Origin: an uncultured Alistipes sp.
GTDB taxonomy: Bacteria; Bacteroidota; Bacteroidia; Bacteroidales; Rikenellaceae
Assembly: GCA_904502285.1 (NCBI GenBank)
Contig: CAJGEC010000042.1
Location: 1 to 6,226, forward strand
Direction: 5' to 3'
DNA: 6,226 bases
Part shown: in pieces, positions 1 through 5,122 of the stretch
Layout: every line of letters begins with the position of its first letter
Numbering within the stretch: position 1 is the stretch's first letter
Program-made: the position numbers and the translations under genes
The notes under the pieces: generated by a model
Told to the model about the DNA's origin: nothing
Databases searched by the model: none
The model's input: only the letters and a program-made list of their open reading frames with translations

Positions 1-45
1 GAGATAGCGGATCTCAGATGCACCCTGCTGTGTGTTCTCTGCCAT
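1..45 (-). CDS. rpsR: 30S ribosomal protein S18, N-terminal 15 codons only
   Basis: Reading leftward from the ATG at 45-43 gives MAENTQQGASEIRYL, after which the window ends. The SEIRYL stretch after a short polar N-terminus is the usual beginning of Bacteroidota S18. S18 binds the platform of the small ribosomal subunit as a heterodimer with S6. The gene starts 3 nt after the rpsF stop codon, the classic rpsF-rpsR arrangement, and rplI (L9) would be expected next, beyond the left edge. It has an unusually good Shine-Dalgarno sequence for this phylum. Identification rests on very few residues plus the strong context. Confidence 0.9.
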   Translation of the reverse strand, partial: MAENTQQGASEIRYL

Positions 46-48
46 AGT

Positions 49-396
49 TTACTCCTCCTGTGATTTGTTAGCAAGCTTAGCGCGACGCTTCTGAGAGTAC
101 TCAACAGCGAACTTGTCCTGCTTGAAAGTTAAGAAACGGATAACACGCTCGTCACGACGATACTGAGTCTCGAGAGTGTTGATGATTGAGCCCTCACCGG
201 TGAACTCTACAAGGAAGTAGAAACCGGTAGTCTTCTTCTGAATAGGATAAGCAAGCTTCTTCAAGCCCCAGTTCTCCACATTCACAATCTGACCGCCGTT
301 CTCGGTGATTACGCCCTGGAATTTGTCAGCAACCTCCTTTACCTGTGCGTCTGAAAGGACAGGAGTGACAATGAAAACGGTTTCGTAATTGTTCAT
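49..396 (-). CDS. rpsF: 30S ribosomal protein S6
   Basis: This 115-aa protein has the S6 fold signature from end to end: an N-terminal YETVFIVTP strand (residues 4-12), the central ENWGLKKLAYPIQKKTTGFY region (about 41-60) that forms the S18-facing sheet, and the RRDERVIRFLTFKQ motif (about 80-93). Length is normal; the C-terminus is a lysine-, arginine- and glutamate-rich tail. S6 binds S18, and the pair joins the central domain of 16S rRNA. The start is the first ATG after a clear promoter, with an AT-rich leader and no Shine-Dalgarno. It is the first gene of the rpsF-rpsR unit; rpsR follows after 3 nt. Confidence 0.98.
   Translation of the reverse strand: MNNYETVFIVTPVLSDAQVKEVADKFQGVITENGGQIVNVENWGLKKLAYPIQKKTTGFYFLVEFTGEGSIINTLETQYRRDERVIRFLTFKQDKFAVEYSQKRRAKLANKSQEE
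54..59 (-). promoter_or_regulatory. Shine-Dalgarno sequence of rpsR (AGGAGG)
   Basis: On the minus strand AGGAGG sits 8 nt before the rpsR ATG, at near-ideal spacing, within the last codons of rpsF (Gln-Glu-Glu-stop). No other gene start in this window has a comparable purine-rich match; most are preceded by A/T-rich sequence. Because the hexamer is also formed by two GAG glutamate codons, it may be partly coincidental. Confidence 0.6.
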
Positions 397-435
397 ACGT
401 TTAAAAAATTAATTAGTTTTTTGCATAATGCGGTG

Positions 436-465
436 CAAAGATACTACTTTTTTTTAAAACTCCAA
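436..465 (-). promoter_or_regulatory. Bacteroidota-type promoter of rpsF-rpsR
   Basis: On the minus strand there is a -33 TTG (465-463), a 19-bp spacer, then TATCTTTG (443-436), an exact match to the TAnnTTTG -7 element of the Bacteroidota primary sigma factor. Transcription should begin about 5-7 nt further on, giving an AT-rich leader of roughly 35 nt before the rpsF ATG at 396. The -7 element lies in GTATCTTTGCAC, a 12-mer that recurs exactly in the promoter at 4969-4980. Confidence 0.85.
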
Positions 466-517
466 CACTTCCTGTAAATATTTGTGTTAAAGATAGCTAT
501 TTACCATAAAATAGTAA

Positions 518-546
518 TGCCAACGGTCGATATTCGGCCGTTGGCA
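518..546 (-). terminator. Hairpin terminator after rubredoxin
   Basis: Arms 518-529 and 535-546 are complementary over 12 positions (TGCCAACGG core) around a 5-nt loop, with one C-A mismatch in minus-strand RNA. The minus-strand continuation is TTACTATTTTATGG, a moderate and interrupted T-tract. No comparable T-run follows on the plus strand, so it most likely ends the tspO-rubredoxin transcript. The imperfect T-tract lowers confidence in strong intrinsic termination. Confidence 0.7.
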
Positions 547-564
547 CTCATTGAAAGGGTAGTT

Positions 565-726
565 CTACTCCTCAATCTCGAAGACATCCTTACCTAAACC
601 ACATATTGGACAGGCCCAATCTTCGGGTAATTCCTCGAATGGAGTGCCTGCGGGGATGCCATTTTCTGGGTCACCCTTAGTAGGGTCATAGATGTAGTCA
701 CAAGCGGTGCAACGATACTTTTTCAT
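565..726 (-). CDS. Rubredoxin (one-iron electron carrier)
   Basis: This 53-aa protein begins MKKYRCTACDYIYDP and ends with the DWACPICGLGKDVFE block, the complete rubredoxin pattern. Four cysteines (residues 6, 9, 39 and 42), in two CxxC knuckles, would bind a single iron. The aromatic residues (Tyr4, Tyr11, Tyr13, Phe30, Trp37, Phe49) match the small hydrophobic core of the family. The residue after the first knuckle is Asp rather than the commoner Gly. The protein is cytosolic and would pass single electrons to a partner such as an oxygen- or peroxide-reducing enzyme; no such partner is visible here. The gene lies 15 nt downstream of the TspO-like gene, so the two are probably co-transcribed, and it is followed by a hairpin terminator. 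Confidence 0.96.
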   Translation of the reverse strand: MKKYRCTACDYIYDPTKGDPENGIPAGTPFEELPEDWACPICGLGKDVFEIEE

Positions 727-741
727 AGCGATATACTTTTA

Positions 742-1197
742 TTAGTTGAATAGCCAGATGTAGAAATTTAGGTATGTCGCAAAGAGCAACCATAAGAGCT
801 GTGGAACCATTATTAGCGATGCAAAACGGCTTGCCAACCAGGTGAATACAATGTAGCTGAGTGTGGCAATATCCAGAATGAGTATAATGGCAAAGCCCGA
901 TATGGGGGACCTCAAGGCGAAAAACATTGGAGTCCAGAGAAAGATTAGCACAAGAATCAGAAACCAGAGTCCAATAAACCTTCGCTCACCAATGTCGAGG
1001 AGTCTGCCGAGCGAGAGTCCCATACATATATATATTATGCCCCAGGCGATGGGAAAGAGCGAGTTCGAGGGAGTTATGCTTGGCTTATCGAGTTGTGGAT
1101 ACCACTCCACGAGGGCATCGCTCTGAATAATCATCGACAACCAACCTATGATAAAGCATAGTATAATTGGTAGCAGGTAGAGACTTAGGCGTTTCAT
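742..1197 (-). CDS. tspO: TspO/MBR-family membrane protein
   Basis: This 151-aa protein is very hydrophobic, with about five membrane segments (roughly residues 5-24, 44-66, 75-93, 100-120 and 126-150), the size and layout of TspO. Family marks visible are the WYPQLDKP stretch (32-39), the PIAWGIIYICMGLSLGRLL region (49-67), LWTPMFF (87-93) and the ending LFATYLNFYIWLFN (138-151). Family members bind porphyrins or other tetrapyrroles and are linked to oxidative and stress responses; the exact role in Bacteroidota is not established. Differences from typical members are a TPSN stretch where a PP pair is common and loss of the usual Asn before the WxxxFF motif. The start at 1197 follows the secG terminator; I could not find a convincing promoter in the short gap. 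Rubredoxin follows after 15 nt. Confidence 0.87.
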   Translation of the reverse strand: MKRLSLYLLPIILCFIIGWLSMIIQSDALVEWYPQLDKPSITPSNSLFPIAWGIIYICMGLSLGRLLDIGERRFIGLWFLILVLIFLWTPMFFALRSPISGFAIILILDIATLSYIVFTWLASRFASLIMVPQLLWLLFATYLNFYIWLFN

Positions 1198-1260
1198 CTT
1201 TCAAAAACTATTAGTTGAAAATTAGTTCTTTCGACAACTGCAAAATCTGTGCCTACCCTC

Positions 1261-1298
1261 AAAAAAAATAGGGTGTGTTCCGTTTGTAACACACCCCC
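1261..1298 (-). terminator. Strong intrinsic terminator at the end of the secG operon
   Basis: In minus-strand RNA the stem is formed by 1296-1288 and 1279-1271 (GGGTGTGTT paired with AACACACCC, 9 bp, no mismatch) with an 8-nt loop. It is followed by TATTTTTTTT (1270-1261). It lies about 25 nt beyond the secG stop codon and would separate the five-gene operon from tspO. Confidence 0.92.
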
Positions 1299-1321
1299 AT
1301 AACCTATTGTGTGGTACTTGA

Positions 1322-1720
1322 TTACTCAGCAACCTCCTCGGTAGCCTCCTCGGTAGCCTCCTCAGTAGCAACTGCAGCCTCAGCGTCAGCCTCTACAACG
1401 ATGTCATCCTCGCCTGCAACAACCTCCTCAACAACTGCCTCACCCTCAGCCAATGCTGCAGAGATCTCCTCAGTGCCGATTACTGCCTGCTCAGTAGCCT
1501 TCTTAGGCATAGAAACCACTGAGAGAAGTGCGAAGAAGACGATACAAGCAATCATTGCCCAAGTGAACTTCTCAAGGAAGTTAGTAGTCTGGCGAACACC
1601 CATTGTCTGGTTTGCAGCACCGAAGTTAGCTGCCATACCGCTCTTAGGGCTCTGTACCAATACTGCAAGTATCAATAGAATACTTGCAATTACGATCATA
1701 ACAATACTAAATGTATACAT
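1322..1720 (-). CDS. secG: Preprotein translocase subunit SecG
   Basis: This 132-aa protein has the SecG plan: a first membrane helix (about residues 3-22), a loop beginning VQSPKSGMAANFG (22-34, a family-typical motif), and a second helix (about 52-70). SecG is an accessory subunit of the SecYEG channel that assists SecA-driven export across the inner membrane. After Lys74 there is a 58-residue tail with 20 acidic residues and no Lys or Arg, ending in repeats of an Ala-Thr-Glu-Glu type; bacterial SecG proteins are often much shorter. In E. coli SecG both ends face the periplasm, so the tail would be periplasmic if the topology is shared. The gene is last in the operon, 29 nt after the preceding gene, and a strong terminator follows. 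Confidence 0.93.
   Translation of the reverse strand: MYTFSIVMIVIASILLILAVLVQSPKSGMAANFGAANQTMGVRQTTNFLEKFTWAMIACIVFFALLSVVSMPKKATEQAVIGTEEISAALAEGEAVVEEVVAGEDDIVVEADAEAAVATEEATEEATEEVAE
1331..1366 (-). repeat. Three tandem 12-bp units in the 3' end of secG
   Basis: Units at 1331-1342, 1343-1354 and 1355-1366 read AACCTCCTCGGT, AGCCTCCTCGGT and AGCCTCCTCAGT on the plus strand. They are in frame and encode the repeated Ala/Val-Thr-Glu-Glu-type end of the SecG tail. Looser copies of the same core occur further into the tail, for example near 1421-1432. Near-identity at DNA level suggests recent slippage or duplication. Confidence 0.85.
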
Positions 1721-1749
1721 AAGGTTTAGAATTTAATTATTCTGTTTTG

Positions 1750-2229
1750 TTATTTTGTTATCTTACTCTCTATTTCCGCAATAAGTCCTGCAAAGTAAAT
1801 ACTTTTTTCTGAATTAACCAAACTTAATTTGCGATAAGTGTCAATCGCTTCGCTATATAATCCCTGTTTAAGGTAAATTTCTGCCAATTCTTCGCTCACC
1901 ATATCCTCTTCCTCCTCGATTTCTACTGCCGAGAGGTCTTCGGCACTTCCCTCTTCTGCCACGATGCGGTAGTCGTCGCGCTTAAGGAAGCGGTCGATGA
2001 GGTCGTCTGTCGAGATATAGGTCAATCGAGCAACGTCAATGCTCTGGGTTTTGATTATAGACGTGGGGTGTAGTGAAGCTAAGAGTTGTGACTCCTTGTT
2101 GTTGTAGTGTTCGCTACCCTTGATACGCAGGAGTGCCACCCTTGCGCCACTCCACCAGGGGTAGCGTTCGATGACCCTTTCGAGATCTTCGACGGTGTAT
2201 CTATCCAAGAAACTTATCTGCTGTGCCAT
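1750..2229 (-). CDS. Small acidic protein with a C-terminal TPR-like segment, function unknown
   Basis: I chose the ATG at 2229, giving 159 aa beginning MAQQISFLDRYTVEDL. It falls 1 nt after the lptE stop codon, whereas the longer in-frame start at 2277 would add 16 residues read from inside lptE. Residues 8-40 look helical with a YPWW element. Residues 91-113 are strongly acidic (Glu-rich). Residues 112-145 (EELAEIYLKQGLYSEAIDTY and following) match a single tetratricopeptide helix pair. No signal peptide or membrane segment is visible, so it is likely cytosolic. A single TPR suggests protein-protein contact. Its place between lptE and secG suggests an envelope-related role, but that is inference from context only. 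Confidence 0.8.
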   Translation of the reverse strand: MAQQISFLDRYTVEDLERVIERYPWWSGARVALLRIKGSEHYNNKESQLLASLHPTSIIKTQSIDVARLTYISTDDLIDRFLKRDDYRIVAEEGSAEDLSAVEIEEEEDMVSEELAEIYLKQGLYSEAIDTYRKLSLVNSEKSIYFAGLIAEIESKITK

Positions 2230-2230
2230 A

Positions 2231-2761
2231 CTACCAGTTACCCGCTGCGGCCATATAGATATCATTGACCAAGTCACTAACGATCTCCTCGATAAGCTGA
2301 TCCTGAATATCCACGAGCAACTGCGAAGCGTCGTAGTCGGAATAGGCCGAGAAGGTCTTGTTGTTGAACGACGTAGTCTGGTCTACGGCATTCTGGAAGT
2401 TCACCTTGACGGTGATGGTGAGGCGGTTCTGAAGGGCGTAGTCACCACTCGACACAGACGATGTTGTGGAGGTGTAGTTGGTAATCTCACCCTCGAAGGC
2501 GAAGTCGCCACCCTCCTCGACCTGCTGTAGGCGTGTCTGGCGAGAGAACTTATCGCGCAACTGCTCCGTAAGCACATTACTTAGCGTAGGTGCAACCATC
2601 GGTGCGTTGTTCGGAAAATAGGCTACCGAAAATGTCGTAGCCTCTGGAGGAATAGAGCCTCCTGAGAGGTTGTATGTCACCTTATAACCGCAACTTGTGC
2701 TAAGCAAGGCGATTGTGACCATAGCCACTATGGCAATTATTCTGTGTTGTAACACTTTCAT
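2231..2761 (-). CDS. lptE: LptE-family LPS-assembly lipoprotein
   Basis: This 176-aa protein begins with a basic start, a hydrophobic stretch (residues 9-20) and a lipobox-like LSTSC ending in Cys24, followed by GYKVTYNLSGGSIPPEATTF. That continuation, with Cys-Gly-Tyr directly after the lipidation site, is typical of Bacteroidota LptE. LptE is an outer-membrane lipoprotein that plugs and assists LptD, which inserts lipopolysaccharide into the outer leaflet. The mature part shows alternating strands (for example FSVAYFPNN and ALQNRLTITVKVNFQNA) and a C-terminal helix (DIQDQLIEEIVSDLVNDIY), as in the family. The lipobox has Leu at -4 rather than -3, a tolerable deviation. The gene starts 5 nt after the sigma-54 activator and ends 1 nt before the TPR-like gene, so translation is probably coupled. 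Confidence 0.9.
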   Translation of the reverse strand: MKVLQHRIIAIVAMVTIALLSTSCGYKVTYNLSGGSIPPEATTFSVAYFPNNAPMVAPTLSNVLTEQLRDKFSRQTRLQQVEEGGDFAFEGEITNYTSTTSSVSSGDYALQNRLTITVKVNFQNAVDQTTSFNNKTFSAYSDYDASQLLVDIQDQLIEEIVSDLVNDIYMAAAGNW

Positions 2762-2766
2762 ATCTA

Positions 2767-3990
2767 CTATTTTACGTTGTCTTCAATTCCCAAAGCCTTC
2801 ATCTTACGGTATAGCGTGCGCTCCGAGATAAAGAGCTCCTTAGCGGCCTCCTTGCGACGATAGTTGTGTCGCTTGAGTGCCTGTATAATTTGTTCGCGCT
2901 GAACATCGTCTTTTGTCACCTCGCGTGCTGGGGTGTCGTCATCCATAACCTCCACTATATCGTCGTAGTCGTAGTGGTGGTGTGTACTCTCGGGGATGGC
3001 GGGTAGGAGGCCAGCCACCTCGTGCTGAGGTGCTGGTTGCTGAGGCTGTGGGGTAGTACCGCGCAGAGCCTCGGACATCATACGCTTTAGTTCGTTGATG
3101 TCGTTGCGCATATCGAACAATATCTTGTATAGCAACTCTCGCTCAGTGGCCATATCCTCATAACGGCTATTAGCACCCTGTATTGTGCGTACCGAGAAGT
3201 CCTCTTGAGGTAGGTAGCGACGAAGAATGTCGGCAGTGATGTTGCGACTCTGCTCCACGGCTGAAATTTGCTCTGCTACGTTCTTGAGTTGGCGGATGTT
3301 ACCTCGCCAGTGGTAGTTCTCCAAAAGTATGCGAGCCGACTCGTCGAGGACGATGGCTGGCATATTGTACTGCACGGCAACATCGCTACAGAACTTGCGG
3401 AAGAGCAGGTGTATGTCGCCCTTGCGCTCACGTAGTGGTGGCACGTTGATAGGTATGGTGTTTAGACGATAGTAGAGGTCCTCGCGGAAACGACCTTCGT
3501 TGATGGCCTTGAGTAGGTCGTTGTTCGTCGCAGCAACCACACGTACATTTGTCTTCTGCACCTTGGTTGAACCTACGCGCATAAACTCTCCCGTCTGCAA
3601 GACACGTAACAGACGTACCTGGGTAGATATTGGAAGTTCACCCACCTCGTCGAGGAATATGGTGCCTCCGTCAGCCTCCTCGAAGTATCCTTTGCGACTA
3701 TCTATAGCGCCTGTAAATGAGCCCTTCTCGTGGCCGAAGAGTTCCGAGTCGATGGTACCTTCGGGTATTGCACCGCAGTTTACGGGGATATATTTCCTAT
3801 GTTTGCGGGCCGAGTAGGAGTGAATAATCTGTGGGAAGAACTCCTTACCCACACCACTCTCTCCGGTTACCAATACAGATAGGTCGGTAGTCGCTACACG
3901 CATTGCTACCTCTATGGCTGTATTGAGGGCCTCGGTATTACCAATAATACCGAAACGCTGTTTTACCGTTAGAAGTTCGTTCGCTGTCAT
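2767..3990 (-). CDS. Sigma-54-dependent transcriptional activator without a receiver domain
   Basis: This 407-aa protein is an AAA+ enhancer-binding protein that would use ATP hydrolysis to open sigma-54 RNA polymerase complexes. Visible motifs are Walker A GESGVGKE (43-50), the sigma-54-contact loop GSFTGA (90-95), Walker B GGTIFLDE (108-115), the arginine-finger region RFREDLYYRLN (167-177), sensor II WRGNIRQLKN (228-237) and a C-terminal Fis-type HTH (about 365-401, ending ISERTLYRKMKALGI). The AAA+ domain begins almost at the N-terminus, so there is no room for a receiver, GAF or PAS domain. A Pro/Gln-rich linker with a His/Asp-rich patch (about 312-352) joins it to the HTH. GSFTGA has Ser in place of the consensus Ala, and Walker A has Val for Thr. 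The gene is 4 nt after the HU-like gene and 5 nt before lptE. Confidence 0.95.
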   Translation of the reverse strand: MTANELLTVKQRFGIIGNTEALNTAIEVAMRVATTDLSVLVTGESGVGKEFFPQIIHSYSARKHRKYIPVNCGAIPEGTIDSELFGHEKGSFTGAIDSRKGYFEEADGGTIFLDEVGELPISTQVRLLRVLQTGEFMRVGSTKVQKTNVRVVAATNNDLLKAINEGRFREDLYYRLNTIPINVPPLRERKGDIHLLFRKFCSDVAVQYNMPAIVLDESARILLENYHWRGNIRQLKNVAEQISAVEQSRNITADILRRYLPQEDFSVRTIQGANSRYEDMATERELLYKILFDMRNDINELKRMMSEALRGTTPQPQQPAPQHEVAGLLPAIPESTHHHYDYDDIVEVMDDDTPAREVTKDDVQREQIIQALKRHNYRRKEAAKELFISERTLYRKMKALGIEDNVK

Positions 3991-3994
3991 CTTG

Positions 3995-4948
3995 CTACTC
4001 TGTTACAATGTTATAACCACCTTTGGTTGTGGAGGTTGTGTCCCTCTCGCTAACAACACCCTCTATTGCTCTATCCTTGCTCGTAGAGCCGTCGATAACC
4101 CATACCTCGCGAGGCTCATTCACCCTAAGAGTGCTATCCACAACTGCCTCATAACTCTCTTGCTTGACAGCCTCTACCTTTGTTGGACGTAGACTGTCGA
4201 TGTCGAATTTGATAGGCTCGCCACCGAAGATGCGCCAAGCAAGCCATAGTGCGCCAATGGTCATTAGTGCTATCAATAGCACTATGATTATTGGATGAAG
4301 TCCTCGTCTGCGACGTGAGTCCGAGCGATCATCGCGTTGCTTCTTCTTGCTCTTATCGTAGTTCAAGCCACGCAAATAGGCATCAGGTCTGCCCAACGAA
4401 ATGGTGTTGTCGTCGATAATCTCATTACGTTTGTTGCGCCTCTTTTTGCCATCTTTCTTGTCGCGCTTCACGTGTTTTAGATCCTTGCTCTGCTCAACCT
4501 TTGGGGTTGGGATAGGAGACGGTGTCGTTTTGCGCTGTGGGCGTGTGCGTCGTTCAGCGTGGTAGAGTCTCTGCTTCTCTACTTCGAGAGTCTCAATTGG
4601 GGGCTTTATGTTTCCACCATATACCGAGGGCTCGTTGGTGTGCTTGAATACGATTGTGTTGTTCTCGCCCGAAGAGAATATGCCAAGACCCTTAATGCCA
4701 AACTCCCTGCCCTGCTTGATTGCGTGACGCACCTCGAAGACAAAGCGGTCGATTTTGCCACTCGCCTCAATCTCGCTCATACCATAGGCGATAAGGAGTG
4801 AGCGAAGTATGCCATCGTCATTGCGCATAAGTTCCGAGAAACGGATGATGTTTGCGGTTGGTTTGACGATAAACACACCGAGGTTAGGCACCACAATACG
4901 TTTGTTGTGCTTGAGGTATTCGGTGAGTATGTTGGCTATCAACTCCAC
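3995..4948 (-). CDS. Membrane-anchored HU-like (CCDC81-type) DNA-binding protein
   Basis: I place the start at a GTG (4948), giving 317 aa; the longer TTG start at 4987 would lie upstream of the expected transcription start. Residues 1-91 match the bacterial CCDC81-type HU domain pair: ELIANILTEYLKHNKRIVVP, NLGVFIVKPT, then a second block with helical AYGMSEIEASGKIDRFVFEV and the GIKGLGIF strand (84-91). Residues 132-215 form a very basic, probably disordered linker. One membrane helix follows at about 218-239, after an RRRR cluster that predicts the N-terminus in the cytoplasm and the 78-residue C-terminus outside. Some relatives carry a C-terminal SPOR domain; none is recognisable here. By family logic it could tether DNA to the inner membrane, but this is inference. 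It leads the five-gene operon. Confidence 0.78.
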   Translation of the reverse strand: MELIANILTEYLKHNKRIVVPNLGVFIVKPTANIIRFSELMRNDDGILRSLLIAYGMSEIEASGKIDRFVFEVRHAIKQGREFGIKGLGIFSSGENNTIVFKHTNEPSVYGGNIKPPIETLEVEKQRLYHAERRTRPQRKTTPSPIPTPKVEQSKDLKHVKRDKKDGKKRRNKRNEIIDDNTISLGRPDAYLRGLNYDKSKKKQRDDRSDSRRRRGLHPIIIVLLIALMTIGALWLAWRIFGGEPIKFDIDSLRPTKVEAVKQESYEAVVDSTLRVNEPREVWVIDGSTSKDRAIEGVVSERDTTSTTKGGYNIVTE

Positions 4949-4971
4949 GTGCTTATTATAGATATAACGTG

Positions 4972-5001
4972 CAAAGATACAAAACAATTCATAAATGACA
5001 A
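4972..5001 (-). promoter_or_regulatory. Bacteroidota-type promoter of the HU-sigma54-lptE-TPR-secG operon
   Basis: On the minus strand there is a TTG (5001-4999), a 19-bp spacer and TATCTTTG (4979-4972), an exact TAnnTTTG match. Spacing and -7 octamer are the same as at rpsF. Transcription should begin near 4966, leaving a leader of about 18 nt before the GTG start at 4948. The rest of the gap from 5002 to 5047 shows no further clear signal. Confidence 0.82.
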
Positions 5002-5047
5002 TTCACTTTTGCCAAAAATATTTTTGTCGCACCAAGTCCGTAGCGAG

Positions 5048-5091
5048 ATATAACAAAAGGAGACCGCATAACCGTTAAGTTAGCAGTCTCC
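5048..5091 (-). terminator. Intrinsic terminator after the small HTH gene
   Basis: In minus-strand RNA, GGAGACTGC (5091-5083) pairs with GCGGTCTCC (5067-5059) over 9 bp with one U-G wobble. An inner TAAC/GTTA pairing can extend it around a short loop. The continuation TTTTGTTATAT (5058-5048) is a reasonable T-tract. It begins about 30 nt after the stop codon at 5123. Confidence 0.82.
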
Positions 5092-5122
5092 GTAACAAAG
5101 TCTATAATCGAAATATCGACCC

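Noticed and set aside
397..435. Possible S6:S18-binding autoregulatory RNA leader before rpsF
   Set aside because: The leader predicted from the promoter is only about 35 nt and AT-rich, with no stable hairpin; it looks too short for the described S6:S18 leader motif.
863..1126. Plus-strand open frame of 87 codons opposite tspO
   Set aside because: Shadow of the TspO-like gene: no leader signal or recognisable protein, and the minus-strand frame matches a known family throughout.
1202..1244. Promoter candidates for tspO (TAGTTTTTG near 1210-1202; TAATTTTC at 1224-1217)
   Set aside because: The first has an extra base in the element, the second lacks the final G, and neither has a TTG at the proper distance. 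A promoter is expected here, but I cannot place it.
1311..1736. Plus-strand open frame of 141 codons, Ser/Ala/Thr-rich, opposite secG
   Set aside because: The composition is simply the complement of the GAG/GCT-rich acidic SecG tail, and the frame crosses the secG terminator region. No promoter or family match.
1819..1826. TAAGTTTG (minus strand), a -7-like element inside the TPR-like gene that could drive secG
   Set aside because: No TTG at 19-21 bp upstream (nearest at 15 bp), and an eight-base pattern with two free positions is expected by chance.
2171..2530. Plus-strand open frame of 119 codons opposite lptE and the TPR-like gene
   Set aside because: Antisense to two well-supported genes and spans their junction; no independent evidence.
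4997..5017. Possible sigma-54 (-24/-12) promoter upstream of the HU operon, TGGCAAA followed by TTGT on the minus strand
   Set aside because: The two elements are about 2 bp too far apart and the -12 element has GT instead of GC. An excellent housekeeping promoter overlaps the same region.
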